The position numbers and the translations under genes are program-made. From contig NZ_CP102275.1 of assembly GCF_025149465.1 (NCBI RefSeq), positions 1,922,001-1,986,000 on the forward strand: a DNA stretch of 64,000 nucleotides, written 5' to 3'. Origin of the DNA: Thomasclavelia spiroformis DSM 1552 (GTDB lineage: Bacteria; Bacillota_I; Bacilli_A; Erysipelotrichales; Coprobacillaceae). The notes beneath the pieces were generated by a model that saw only the letters and a program-made list of their open reading frames with translations, did no database searches and had not been told where the DNA came from. Positions within the stretch are counted from its first letter, which is position 1. Every line of letters starts with the position of its first letter. Of this stretch, positions 35,485 to 45,495 are shown piece by piece.

Positions 35485-36933
35485 TCAATAATAACAAACT
35501 ACTGGACAATTTATTTCAATATTATTGTATAACTGAGCTGCTATATTAGTAGGTAAATTAATACAACCATGAGATCCACTATTCATATAAATCGTTCCAC
35601 CCCATTTACTTCGCCATGAAGAAGAATCGTGTAAACCAATACCTTTATTAAATGGCATCCAATATGAAACAGGTGTTTCATATGGCCATGTACCATCAGG
35701 TAATTTTGTTCCCCTTAAAACACGATTTCTTTCCTTATTATAAAGATAATAAGTACCTGCTGGAGTTCTTCTATCAGGATCATTATAAGTTCCTGAAACA
35801 ATATCTGATTCTAAAATAATTTGCCCATCTTTATGATACCACATATGTTGTCCTTTTAAATCGATTTCAACAAAAGTGTTACCTAAACCACCATTGTCAA
35901 TCGAAGCTTCTTTACCTACTGTAATTGGAGTTCTAACTCCTACTTTATTAGCATAAATATCCTTCAATAAGCCCGTAACTTCTTTACTATTTTGTAATCT
36001 CACACCATAATTTCCACCACTAACCGTGATAGTTCGATTATTAGCACCTACAAAAGTTCTTGTTTCACCTACACTATTTATTTTTTTAGCTAAAGAACTT
36101 ACAAATTCTGTAGCTTTTTTCTTAAAAACACTATCATCTCGATAATATTTTCCCGTTTCATCAATTGATAACCATGTAATTAATTCATTCCCATCTAAAA
36201 CAACATCACCTGATCTTGTCTTATATGTAATAATGGCTGAAGCATATTGATTTGCAGCTTGACACTGTTGTTGAATTAATTCATCACTAGCCTTTACATT
36301 TGGTTCAACATAACAATTGCTTTTATCTAAATCAAGAACTTTACTCCCTTCACTAAATGCTAAAATAATTGCTTGGCTTGCTTTTTCTAGATCTATTGTC
36401 GATCCCATTACTTCATTTTTAATTACAAACTTATTATCTACATACTCTATTTTAGCATCTTCTGGCGGTATTTGTGTAGCTGTTTGTAAATGTTGTAAAG
36501 AAGCTAGTTTTTCTTTTAAAACATTTTCGTCAACTAATGCTAAATTATTAACTGTATGATTTTGTTTTGAAAAAAAAGCTTGAATCCATTCAAAAGAATT
36601 TTGTTTTTCTAATACATCTTTTACATTATTATTTTCATTATACTTAACTTGCAAATCTTCACCTGATAATTGCTCAACATTTCCATCTCTAAATCTTAAT
36701 TCTAATGTATAATCATCAATCGTTTTAGCAAGTTCTTTATTAGCTTCATCTATCGTTAACCCACTTACATCAAGAGCATTAATATAAGTGCCCCTTAAAA
36801 ACTTATCATTAAAATAAATACTGCCAATAAAATAAATAAAAATAATTAATAGTATCAACGATAAAATAACAATAAATTCTTTTCTTATTCTTCTTTTCTT
36901 CCTCTTACCCGCAATCACATCTCCTGTATTCAT
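35485..36933 (-). CDS. L,D-transpeptidase (YkuD) with N-terminal peptidoglycan-binding-like domains
   Basis: The 482-residue protein has a basic N-terminus, one membrane anchor (about 19-41), two PG_binding_4-type domains, and a C-terminal YkuD domain with SHGCINLP (His455, Cys457). It makes 3-3 crosslinks in peptidoglycan or attaches proteins outside the membrane. It is a single-gene unit. AGAGGG precedes the ATG. The neighbouring bactofilin gene could link it to wall shaping, but this is only by position. Confidence 0.92.
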   Translation of the reverse strand: MNTGDVIAGKRKKRRIRKEFIVILSLILLIIFIYFIGSIYFNDKFLRGTYINALDVSGLTIDEANKELAKTIDDYTLELRFRDGNVEQLSGEDLQVKYNENNNVKDVLEKQNSFEWIQAFFSKQNHTVNNLALVDENVLKEKLASLQHLQTATQIPPEDAKIEYVDNKFVIKNEVMGSTIDLEKASQAIILAFSEGSKVLDLDKSNCYVEPNVKASDELIQQQCQAANQYASAIITYKTRSGDVVLDGNELITWLSIDETGKYYRDDSVFKKKATEFVSSLAKKINSVGETRTFVGANNRTITVSGGNYGVRLQNSKEVTGLLKDIYANKVGVRTPITVGKEASIDNGGLGNTFVEIDLKGQHMWYHKDGQIILESDIVSGTYNDPDRRTPAGTYYLYNKERNRVLRGTKLPDGTWPYETPVSYWMPFNKGIGLHDSSSWRSKWGGTIYMNSGSHGCINLPTNIAAQLYNNIEINCPVVCYY

Positions 36934-37013
36934 AAATACCCTCTTACTTCTTTAAATTTCTATTTAATTCTCTAGTATTCTACCATTTTACTTGCTATTT
37001 ATCTAGTAATTTA

Positions 37014-38195
37014 TCACTTAGACATTAATTTCCCTAAAATAGCTACCCCTTTAATAATTTGTTGATCAGTCGGCATAGAAAAATTCATTCTAAATGATTG
37101 ACACGCCTTACTATCATCATCTAAAAATGCATTACCAGGCACAACTGCAACTTTATGTTCAATCGCTTTTTTAACAAAACTTGGCATATCAATTCGCATA
37201 GGCAAAGTAACCCAAATAAACATTCCACCATCAGGAATCGTCCAAGTACAATCCTTACTAAAATGTTTTTCCATTTCTCGCAACATTAATTCACATTTAT
37301 TTTTATATACTAATTGTAATTTTTTTAAATGCTCATCCATGTCTGTTTCATGTAAAAAACGTGCCATAACTTTTTGAGCCCAGGCATTTGTATGAACATC
37401 ACTCGTTTGTTTAGCAACTGTACATTTTACCATAAAATCACGATGACCAATCATAATTGCAACACGCATACCCGGTGCAATTATTTTAGAAAAACTAGCT
37501 GCATATACTACTAACCCTTCATCATCTAATGATTTAATAGAAGGCACAGCTTCATTTTTAAATCTTAAATCACCATATGGGTTATCTTCTAAAATCAATA
37601 CTTGATATTTTTTTGCAAGTTCATATATTGCTTTACGTTTTGCAAGGGATGTTGTAATTCCTGTAGGATTTTGAAAATTTGGAATCAAATAAATAAACTT
37701 AGGCTTTTTAGGTTGATTTAACACTTCTTCTAATTTAGTTAAATTGATTCCATCATCTTCCATTTCAACCCCAACTAATTTGGCACCATTACTTTTAAAA
37801 GCATTTAAGGCTCCTAAAAAACTAGGATTTTCACAAACTACCAAATCCCCTTCATTACATAAGCATTTTGCCATAAAATCCATAATTTGTTGTGATCCTG
37901 AAGTAACCATTACTTGATCATATTCTTTTATAATATTTTCATGTCGTGATAAAAATTTAATTGCTTCTTGTTTAAAATCAATATCTCCTTCACTAATACC
38001 ATATTCTAAAATTGAATTTGGATTATTATTGAAAATATCATTGCTAATTTCTTTTAATTTTTCAATTGGAAAAGTCTCACTAGCTGGATTACCACCTCCA
38101 AAGCTAATGATTTGTGGATCATTCATCATTTTTAAAATTTCTCTAATTGCTGATGCTTTTACACCACTAATTCGTTTTGAAAACTCAAATTCCAT
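37014..38195 (-). CDS. PLP-dependent aminotransferase (fold type I, class I/II)
   Basis: The 393-residue protein has SGSQQIMDF, EDNPYGDLRF and the PLP lysine in SFSKIIAPGMR (about residue 236). It resembles the alpha-aminoadipate/multi-substrate aminotransferases related to MocR but has no DNA-binding domain. The ATG ending at 38195 follows AAAGGGGG; the frame extends 19 codons further without a good site. It is divergent from a small PII-like gene. Confidence 0.88.
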   Translation of the reverse strand: MEFEFSKRISGVKASAIREILKMMNDPQIISFGGGNPASETFPIEKLKEISNDIFNNNPNSILEYGISEGDIDFKQEAIKFLSRHENIIKEYDQVMVTSGSQQIMDFMAKCLCNEGDLVVCENPSFLGALNAFKSNGAKLVGVEMEDDGINLTKLEEVLNQPKKPKFIYLIPNFQNPTGITTSLAKRKAIYELAKKYQVLILEDNPYGDLRFKNEAVPSIKSLDDEGLVVYAASFSKIIAPGMRVAIMIGHRDFMVKCTVAKQTSDVHTNAWAQKVMARFLHETDMDEHLKKLQLVYKNKCELMLREMEKHFSKDCTWTIPDGGMFIWVTLPMRIDMPSFVKKAIEHKVAVVPGNAFLDDDSKACQSFRMNFSMPTDQQIIKGVAILGKLMSK

Positions 38196-38343
38196 TATTT
38201 TGCCCCCTTTATATATTTTATTATAAACTAAACATTTATTAATGCAAAGCACTATAATTTAGTTTATAATAAGATAAAGTTAATTTCTAAATAAATTAGA
38301 AGAAAGGAAAAGTATATCAATTAAGATATATTAAAGTAATTTT

Positions 38344-38676
38344 ATGCAAGTTTTATTTTTAGTTTTACACAAAGTAGAAAAACTAGATGATTTATTAGTT
38401 GTTTTACAAAATAATGGAATTACTGGTGGTACAATTATTGAAAGTAAAGGAATGATCAACACATTAAAAAGTAATAATAATTTTATTATTGAATCACTAA
38501 AAATCTTTTTAGAAGATCCTCGAGAAGCTAGTAAAACTTTATTTTTTATTTTAGAAAAAGAAAAAGTAGAAATTGCACGAAAAGTTATCGATGAAGCATT
38601 AGGGGGTATTAATAATCCTAATACTGGTATTATGTTTGGTTTTGATTTAGCTTTTGTAGATGGTTTAAATAATTGA
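38344..38676 (+). CDS. small PII-superfamily-like protein
   Basis: The 110-residue product has the ferredoxin-like pattern of GlnB/PII-like proteins (strand QVLFLVLHKVEKLDDLLVVL at the start, GGTIIESKGM after it). It lacks the long T-loop sequence of true PII, so it belongs to the wider PII-like group that binds nucleotides. No partner gene is adjacent. The ribosome binding site is unusual: the good GAAAGG is 34 bases upstream, with a small hairpin (38313-38330) in between, and a stop codon two codons before the ATG rules out a longer frame. Confidence 0.65.
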   Translation: MQVLFLVLHKVEKLDDLLVVLQNNGITGGTIIESKGMINTLKSNNNFIIESLKIFLEDPREASKTLFFILEKEKVEIARKVIDEALGGINNPNTGIMFGFDLAFVDGLNN

Positions 38677-38687
38677 AAAACTATAAT

Positions 38688-38735
38688 AAAATAAACCCTA
38701 TTATTTGGATTCAAATAATTAGGGTTTATTTTATT
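38688..38735. terminator. bidirectional terminator between the PII-like and second MATE genes
   Basis: A nearly perfect 18-bp stem with T-rich flanks on both strands lies between two converging genes. Confidence 0.8.
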
Positions 38736-38736
38736 A

Positions 38737-40056
38737 TTATAATCTTTTTTCATATCTTGAAATTTTAAAATATATTATAACAGCAAACAAAGCAACAAGC
38801 AATTCAGTTAATGGATATGAAAGCCATACACCATTTATTTTTAAAATAAATGCTAAACAAATTGCAACCGGAATAATTAAAAACAAACCTCTTAATAACG
38901 AAATCAACTGTGATGGAATGGGTTTTTCAACAGATGTAAAATAGATTGACATTATAATATTATAACCTGCAAATGGCAAAGCAAGAAAATATAAACGTAA
39001 TCCAGCTTCTGCAACTAATTGTAATTGTACATTATTCTCACTATTAAACAACGACACGATTTGTTTATTATAAACAAACATGATTACATATAAAATTACT
39101 GATAACAATAACATTAAATACAGTGCATAGTGCAAAATCTTTTTAACATGAATAACATTACCTTGCCCATAAAAACGACTGAGCAACGGTTGAACCCCTT
39201 GAGCAATTCCTGTAAAAACCGCCGTAACAACTAATGATAAATTTGCAACAACACCATAAGCTCCTACACCAATATTACCTAAAATTCTTAGAATAATTAT
39301 ATTAAAAACAATTATAACGATTCCAGAAGACAATTCAGTAACAAATGATGGAAAACCTAATACTAAAATCGATTTAACTTGTTGGATTGATAATTTTGTT
39401 TTTATAAAATAGAAATTATTTTTCTTTTTAATAATATGAATACTTAAAACTAATAATCCAATAATTGGAGCAAGTCCTGTTGCTAGAGCAGCTCCAAAAA
39501 TTCCCATATTTAAAGGAAATATAAATATATAGTCTAAAACTATATTACACATACTACCTATCAACATTGATAACATCGATAATTTAGGTGAATTATCATT
39601 TCTTGTAAAACAAACAAATACATCATTTAAAAGAAATGCCGGAGAAAATAATAGCAAAGTTAATAAATATTTCTTTGTCATTGCAAAAACTGTCTGATCA
39701 GCACCTAAAAAAGTCGTGATTGTATCAGAAAAAAATATTGCTGAAATAATAAATAAACAAGAAAATATAAAAGATATTAAAATTGTTGTTGTAAATATTT
39801 TATTAGCTCTTTTTAACTTTCCTTGACTATTAAAAATAGTGTATTTAGTAGCACCACCAATTCCTAACATCAATCCAACACCACGAATTAAACTATAAAT
39901 TGGTATTGCCAGATTTAGTGCAGTTAAACCATTAATTCCTAGTCCATTTGAAACAAAAAAAGTATCTGCAAGAATATAACAAGATAATCCTACCATTCCT
40001 AAAATATTTAAACTTGTATACATTAAAAATTCTTTTTTTAAATCTCTTTTATCCAT
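38737..40056 (-). CDS. MATE family efflux transporter
   Basis: The 439-residue protein has twelve membrane segments and MATE features (LADTFFVSNGLGINGLTALN near residues 25-45, given here in part; AIPIYSLIRGVG). It is only distantly related to the MATE protein at 25644. The ATG ending at 40056 has AAGGAGGAG before it, and the frame extends 20 codons further through a leader hairpin. Regulation by attenuation is suggested by that hairpin. Confidence 0.9.
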   Translation of the reverse strand: MDKRDLKKEFLMYTSLNILGMVGLSCYILADTFFVSNGLGINGLTALNLAIPIYSLIRGVGLMLGIGGATKYTIFNSQGKLKRANKIFTTTILISFIFSCLFIISAIFFSDTITTFLGADQTVFAMTKKYLLTLLLFSPAFLLNDVFVCFTRNDNSPKLSMLSMLIGSMCNIVLDYIFIFPLNMGIFGAALATGLAPIIGLLVLSIHIIKKKNNFYFIKTKLSIQQVKSILVLGFPSFVTELSSGIVIIVFNIIILRILGNIGVGAYGVVANLSLVVTAVFTGIAQGVQPLLSRFYGQGNVIHVKKILHYALYLMLLLSVILYVIMFVYNKQIVSLFNSENNVQLQLVAEAGLRLYFLALPFAGYNIIMSIYFTSVEKPIPSQLISLLRGLFLIIPVAICLAFILKINGVWLSYPLTELLVALFAVIIYFKISRYEKRL

Positions 40057-40068
40057 TAGCTCCTCCTT

Positions 40069-40128
40069 AAAATAAAAGACGTTTATATTTTGTATCTTCA
40101 AAGGCCTACGATACAAAAATAAACGTCT
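40069..40128 (-). promoter_or_regulatory. attenuator-like hairpin directly before the MATE ribosome binding site
   Basis: Arms 40077-40096 and 40110-40128 pair over about 19 bp with one bulge; on the minus strand the stem is followed by TTTTATTTT and then immediately by the AAGGAGG of the MATE gene. This is the form of an intrinsic terminator in a 5' leader. It could also terminate the upstream gene at 40217. Confidence 0.6.
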
Positions 40129-40216
40129 AAATCTTTATCCGGCGATAAATTATTTTCTATTCATTTAACCAACAAACATTCTACTACTTATTAATTAAAA
40201 GGTCAAATATTTTTTA

Positions 40217-40834
40217 TTACCACTGCAACATTGTCATATATGTATCAACACTTGACAATGCCTCTTTATATTCATCAAACTTAACCATCTTTTCTTTTCT
40301 TCCATCTATTGAAGCAATATAAACGCTATTATACTCTTCTTCTAATAATAATGATTGTTTATAATAGTCGATTTTTGCATTAACAATTTGATATCTATCA
40401 TTACCTTTATCATCTTTATATAAAGCAATATCGCCAACTAACACTAAAACATAAGCTTCATGAGTTGGTTTTTCACTGCTATTATTCAACAATGGTGATT
40501 GATCATTTGGTGGTAATAATTGCATGATTTTTTCAAAACTTTGTTTTTTATCTATTTTATAACCTAATATTTCTTCATCTTTTTGAATATCCATCGTAAC
40601 TTCTTGATATCCCTTATGATAATTTTTATTTGAAATCAAATCCACTAATTCAACTTTCAAAACTTGATTTTCAACTACTAACGAACTTAATTGCTCACTT
40701 TTAACTTCCGGTTTTTCTATTTGCCTATCATCGTACTTCAATATTATAAAAACTAAAACAACTAAAGTAATTAAAATAATTGAGCACATCAACATTATTG
40801 CATTTTTTGATAACTTAAGTGATTTTTTAGCCAT
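40217..40834 (-). CDS. membrane-anchored protein of unknown function
   Basis: I do not recognise this 205-residue protein. It has one membrane segment near the N-terminus (about 12-34) and a hydrophilic outer part with many Lys, Asp and Glu and a central Pro-rich turn (LPPNDQSP). No Cys follows the membrane segment, so it is not a lipoprotein. The second of two close ATG codons (40832-40834) has the better distance from AAGGGGG. It may share a transcript with the MATE gene 160 bases downstream. Confidence 0.6.
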   Translation of the reverse strand: MAKKSLKLSKNAIMLMCSIILITLVVLVFIILKYDDRQIEKPEVKSEQLSSLVVENQVLKVELVDLISNKNYHKGYQEVTMDIQKDEEILGYKIDKKQSFEKIMQLLPPNDQSPLLNNSSEKPTHEAYVLVLVGDIALYKDDKGNDRYQIVNAKIDYYKQSLLLEEEYNSVYIASIDGRKEKMVKFDEYKEALSSVDTYMTMLQW

Positions 40835-40910
40835 ATTCATCCCCCTTGCATTATATTATATAACATCCTAACTACAAAATCTTACAAATTTAAACATTTT
40901 AACTTTAAAT

Positions 40911-40935
40911 TAAAAGATAGACATATGTCTATCTT
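40911..40935 (-). terminator. terminator of the thioredoxin gene
   Basis: The palindrome 40914-40935 forms a stem of about nine bp, followed on the minus strand by a T-rich tract, just after the stop codon. Confidence 0.6.
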
Positions 40936-40937
40936 AA

Positions 40938-41243
40938 TTAAAATACTTTTTCTAATCTACTAACAATTTCACCTTCTGGTACAAATCCTGTAATTTGATC
41001 TACTGCTTTACCATCTTTAAAAATAACTAAATTAGGTATCGCCTGGATTCCATAACAACCAGCTAAATCAGATGAAGCATCAACATTCACTTTATAAAAA
41101 GTAACTTTATCCATTTTTTCTGATAATCCTTCTAATACAGGTGCTAACATTTTACATGGTCCACACCAATCTGCATAAAAGTCAACTAATACAACGCCAC
41201 TAGCAATTGCATTATCAAATTCACTACTATTTAATATTTTCAT
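40938..41243 (-). CDS. trxA: thioredoxin
   Basis: The 101-residue protein carries the active site WCGPC (Cys27 and Cys30 from the preferred start) and the cis-proline in IQAIPNLVIF. It reduces cytoplasmic disulfides. The fourth codon of the open frame, ATG ending at 41243, has GAGGTG eight bases before it; the first ATG is too close. It is downstream of the ABC operon by about 50 bases. Confidence 0.93.
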   Translation of the reverse strand: MKILNSSEFDNAIASGVVLVDFYADWCGPCKMLAPVLEGLSEKMDKVTFYKVNVDASSDLAGCYGIQAIPNLVIFKDGKAVDQITGFVPEGEIVSRLEKVF

Positions 41244-41290
41244 TTCATTCACCTCTATCTACATTATGCCAATTATTAAAATAATTACAA

Positions 41291-42775
41291 CTAATTTGCT
41301 TTTATTTTATTAATTTCTTTTATCGTAAGAGCGATTGGATCATTTGAATAGTACATAAATGTTTTAGTAGTTTTATTTTTAATTACATCAACATTATTAT
41401 ATCCTGGCACATAATTTATTTGATCGATTAATGTATGATTATTTTCAAAATCATTTAATTTAGTTTTTAAAATACTTTTAAAAAGCTCAATATCTTCATT
41501 TAAATATGTTACATTATTATCATAAACGACCAATTCAGTATTTTGATCAAGTATTTTTAAAAGCTGATAACTTTCATTCAACCAACTCTTTAATAAATTA
41601 TCATCTATTTCATCAAGTACACTATTAAAGACTTTTTCATTAACATTATATTTTCTAACTATTTTAGTTCTATTTGTATAATATGTAATATTAATTTCAT
41701 GATTTCCATCCTCAGAAGCTAATAATTGCTGATGAATATTAATGATTTTATCAATACTTTGTTGATCTTTTAATTTAGTATTTTGATTATTTGATATTGG
41801 ATTAATGGCAACTGCTTTAATTGTAGCAGGAATGTAGTTTTCAATATAATCCATTGATGAAAAAAAGATGCATGTTGTAATAATACTTATCACAATTGTT
41901 TGCAGTACATATAGTCCATATCTAACCCTATGATAACGAATAAATTGAATTATAAAAACAACAATCAACGTAATAATAATATTTAAAGCAATAAACTCTT
42001 TTGCTGTAACATAGTTCATTCCAATAATAGCTAAAATCCCCCAAGAGATACTAACAATAATCAATAATATAATTACATTTGCAACAAACTTATAACTAAA
42101 ACCATGATAATTATTTTCAAGCCTGCGATATTTACAAGCACATACCGCTAAAAATAAAATAATTAAAATATACCCTAAATACACTAAAACATCTTTTAAT
42201 TCAATTACATTTTTAACATCGATAATAAATCCAATAAATGGTAATAAATATTTTATTATGTTCAATGACAAACCATCAAATACTACACCTCTAATATATG
42301 TAGTAAAAATACCAAACAAACTCAAATATAAAACTATTGGAATTAAAATAATCGCTAGAAGTAAAATTATATTAGTAATAAAAGAAGTTGTACAATACGC
42401 GGTTAAATTTACTAAACTATAATAAACAAAAATCAATATCAATAAATCTAAACAATTTAATTTCATTAACCAGCAATATATTATAGTAGGAATAATTAAA
42501 CAAATAACTCCACTTAAATAATGAACAATAAAACCTTGAATTCTGGTTATCGGCAAGGAATTAAAATGTGTTTGTTTAGTCAAATTAAACAAATATTGAA
42601 GATTAATCATTGGCATAATCAATGAAAATATAAAAACAGTTAAATAAAACATTACTCTTATAATATCTTTATCAAAAGACATTGTCCCGATCAAATAATT
42701 TAATAAAAGACAGCTAATAAAAATAACAATAACATTCTTTAACTGTTTTAAATCATTTTTAAACAAACTAAGCAC
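41291..42775 (-). CDS. ABC transporter permease, second of the YtrA-type operon
   Basis: The 494-residue protein has about eight to ten membrane segments and a 130-residue C-terminal hydrophilic domain. It is not recognisable as a standard ABC-2 permease by motif, but it follows an ATPase and a similar permease. The likely start is the GTG ending at 42775, one base after the previous stop and eight bases after GGGAGG; the frame extends 15 codons into the previous gene. Confidence 0.72.
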   Translation of the reverse strand: MLSLFKNDLKQLKNVIVIFISCLLLNYLIGTMSFDKDIIRVMFYLTVFIFSLIMPMINLQYLFNLTKQTHFNSLPITRIQGFIVHYLSGVICLIIPTIIYCWLMKLNCLDLLILIFVYYSLVNLTAYCTTSFITNIILLLAIILIPIVLYLSLFGIFTTYIRGVVFDGLSLNIIKYLLPFIGFIIDVKNVIELKDVLVYLGYILIILFLAVCACKYRRLENNYHGFSYKFVANVIILLIIVSISWGILAIIGMNYVTAKEFIALNIIITLIVVFIIQFIRYHRVRYGLYVLQTIVISIITTCIFFSSMDYIENYIPATIKAVAINPISNNQNTKLKDQQSIDKIINIHQQLLASEDGNHEINITYYTNRTKIVRKYNVNEKVFNSVLDEIDDNLLKSWLNESYQLLKILDQNTELVVYDNNVTYLNEDIELFKSILKTKLNDFENNHTLIDQINYVPGYNNVDVIKNKTTKTFMYYSNDPIALTIKEINKIKAN

Positions 42776-42776
42776 T

Positions 42777-44621
42777 TTATTCACCTCCCCCAATTGAAGC
42801 AATAACAATTTCATTATCAACTTCTTTTAAATCAATAATAACGTTACCACTATAACTATCTTCTTCACTTGTAGCTGATAATTCTAATGAATAGCTTACT
42901 TTAGTTTCATCAAAACCAAGCATTTGATATCCTGTAAAATATAAATCATTAATATTTTTTATATCATAATTTTCTTCAATATAGTTTTTAATTAAACTAT
43001 TATTAATATCCAAATAATTATTTTCATCATCTAAAAATTCATCACACTTATTAATTAATTCAGTTTGACCGCTACATTCATTTATAATAAATTCTTTAAC
43101 TTCATCATTATCTTTAATAAAATAGCTTTTACCTTCAAAATCAATTAAATTAATAACATCTTCATTAAAATAATCTTGTATTTTTAAACTTTGATTTTTA
43201 CACATTTGATAAAGCTTATTCACCTGATTAGCATTTAAATAATAGTTTTTATCATCAAAATAAACATTTAAATATTTTTCATTTCTAAAATTACCAACTA
43301 AATCATTAAAATAATCATTTTTTCTTTGATTAAAATATTCATAAATTCCTTGCTTTGTAAAAGTATAAGTATATGCATTACTATTAGAACCAGCTTCATC
43401 ATAAATATGCAAAGAGATTAAATTATTTTCATTATAACCATTATTCCTTTTAATATTTTCACGATTATTATCCAACCAATTAACTAAATCATTCAAATCA
43501 GTATCTTTAAACTCAATGCCTCCATAAATACTATAATTATCATACATCAATCCTATAACGTTTGATTCTTCTAAGATACTATCAATACTACGTTCATAGA
43601 TATTATTTGCAACAAAATAATTCATCAAAAAACTTACTATTAAAATCACTGCATAAATTGTTATTTTACGATAAATGTATTGATTTTCAAAAATAGTTTC
43701 AACAACAATTCCAACAATGATTCCAATAATCAAATATATTAAAAGTAATAAAATAATACTATTACTATCTAAAGAAATGTCTAATTTTCCTAAACCAACA
43801 ATTAAATAAAATACAAGTGTTGTAATTCCTAAAATAACCCCAGCTTTAAAAAATAATGTTATCTCACTATAAACAAGCGGTTCACCAATATATTCATCAT
43901 CACGATTTTTATAAACAAAATAACTTAATAACAAAAATATTAGTGCAACAAAAACATGGAATAAAATAATTAAATTACTACCATCTTGTATATATTCCAT
44001 TGCTGAAACAATTGGAAACAGCAAACTACTATACTGTAATATTAAATCAGTATGGCAAGGAACTAAATATGTTGTAAATAATATCAAACTAATTAAAATA
44101 ATTACTGGAAAAGTATAACCAAAAATACTAAAAACAACTTGTCCTAAACGATTACCAGCTATACTTGAAAAAAGGAAAACAATTGTATAATAAATAAATA
44201 ATAAAACAAAAATCATTAAAATAAATCGCCAACCAGTTGATGTTGAAAGATCAAAAAAATAATTGTTTTTTTCAATTAAACTTAATAATATTAATCCAAT
44301 TCCTTCAATCAATAGCGTTACTAAAACAATTAAATAACCTGATAAATAATTAGTAAACCAAATACATCTAGTATCCAAAGGCAAGGATTTTAATAAAGTT
44401 GATTTAGTTTTATCAATAAAATATCCTTGTATAATACATGGATAAGCAGTAGTTAAAATAACTGAACTAAGTACAAAAGCAACTATGCATATGTATCCTA
44501 TACTAGATTCAATAATACTTAAAATAAAGAAACCTAAAAATATCAATAAAGAAGCTTTAGAAATAACTAAATTACTTTTAACTGTATTTTTAAATAATGC
44601 CAAGTTAAATAAACTCATCAT
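42777..44621 (-). CDS. ABC transporter permease, first of the YtrA-type operon
   Basis: The 614-residue protein has six membrane segments in its first 250 residues, two more around 265-345, and a long outer C-terminal domain rich in Asp, Asn and Tyr with a tail that could be a substrate-handling domain. It overlaps the ATPase stop by 17 bases. Two tandem ATG codons are possible starts. Its neighbours indicate an exporter, in the style of bacilli Ytr systems that respond to wall-active antibiotics. Confidence 0.75.
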   Translation of the reverse strand: MMSLFNLALFKNTVKSNLVISKASLLIFLGFFILSIIESSIGYICIVAFVLSSVILTTAYPCIIQGYFIDKTKSTLLKSLPLDTRCIWFTNYLSGYLIVLVTLLIEGIGLILLSLIEKNNYFFDLSTSTGWRFILMIFVLLFIYYTIVFLFSSIAGNRLGQVVFSIFGYTFPVIILISLILFTTYLVPCHTDLILQYSSLLFPIVSAMEYIQDGSNLIILFHVFVALIFLLLSYFVYKNRDDEYIGEPLVYSEITLFFKAGVILGITTLVFYLIVGLGKLDISLDSNSIILLLLIYLIIGIIVGIVVETIFENQYIYRKITIYAVILIVSFLMNYFVANNIYERSIDSILEESNVIGLMYDNYSIYGGIEFKDTDLNDLVNWLDNNRENIKRNNGYNENNLISLHIYDEAGSNSNAYTYTFTKQGIYEYFNQRKNDYFNDLVGNFRNEKYLNVYFDDKNYYLNANQVNKLYQMCKNQSLKIQDYFNEDVINLIDFEGKSYFIKDNDEVKEFIINECSGQTELINKCDEFLDDENNYLDINNSLIKNYIEENYDIKNINDLYFTGYQMLGFDETKVSYSLELSATSEEDSYSGNVIIDLKEVDNEIVIASIGGGE

Positions 44622-45495
44622 ATTCTCCTTTCATCGTATACAAGAAGATTTCTTCTAGTGACAAGGACAATGCTTCGTTAATAATAGGATTATACTTAGA
44701 GACTATTTCATCAATTTTTTCATATTCTCCCATTACGATCAATGTATGAACTCGTCCCATCATTTGATGAGATAAAATATTAAGCTCTTTTTCTAATAAA
44801 TACATATCTTTACCTGATTCTAAAACAATTTGTAATTTATGATAATCATTTTTTAATTCATCTAATGACTCTTCAAAAACAATTTTACCTTCATCAATCA
44901 ATGCAATATGATCACACATACTATCTAATTCGTTTAAATGATGACTAGAAATAAAAATTGTCATTTGTCGTTCACTTACATCTTGAATTAAAATATCCCA
45001 GATAATCTTACGAACATTAGGATCCAAACCATCAAATGGTTCATCCATAATTAAATATTCAGGCATGATTGAAAGAGCTAAAATAAACATTACTTGTTTT
45101 TTCATTCCTTTAGAAAAATTATTAAAATTTTGTAAATCATCACGATTAAACATTTTCATTAACTTATAATATCTGTCTTCATCAAAACTTGGATACAATC
45201 CTTGATATAATTGCTTTACATCATTGACATTTGAACCAAATGTATCAAAAAACTCATCCGGTATATAAACTAGCCTACTTTTAGCGTGTGAGTTTTCATA
45301 AATACGCATTCCTTCCAGTTCAACATAGCCACTATCACCACGATAAGCCCCGACTAAATGTCGAATTAAAGTAGTTTTTCCAGCACCATTTTTACCGATT
45401 ATTCCATATATTGATCCTTTTGGTATTTTTAAATTAATATTGTTAAGTATTTGTTTATTGCCTATTTTCTTTGAAAGTTCTTTTATTACTAACAT
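44605..45495 (-). CDS. ABC transporter ATP-binding protein of the YtrA-type operon
   Basis: The 296-residue protein has Walker A GKNGAGKTT (34-42), a signature region FSKGMKKQVMF and Walker B YLIMDEPFDGLDP. The ATG overlaps the stop of the GntR gene (TAATG), with GGGAGG upstream. The frame extends five codons further. It drives the two permeases downstream. Confidence 0.92.
   Translation of the reverse strand: MLVIKELSKKIGNKQILNNINLKIPKGSIYGIIGKNGAGKTTLIRHLVGAYRGDSGYVELEGMRIYENSHAKSRLVYIPDEFFDTFGSNVNDVKQLYQGLYPSFDEDRYYKLMKMFNRDDLQNFNNFSKGMKKQVMFILALSIMPEYLIMDEPFDGLDPNVRKIIWDILIQDVSERQMTIFISSHHLNELDSMCDHIALIDEGKIVFEESLDELKNDYHKLQIVLESGKDMYLLEKELNILSHQMMGRVHTLIVMGEYEKIDEIVSKYNPIINEALSLSLEEIFLYTMKGEYDEFI

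Noticed and set aside
38331-38753. Minus-strand frame of 140 residues
   Set aside because: Antisense to the PII-like gene and running through a terminator; no ribosome binding site.
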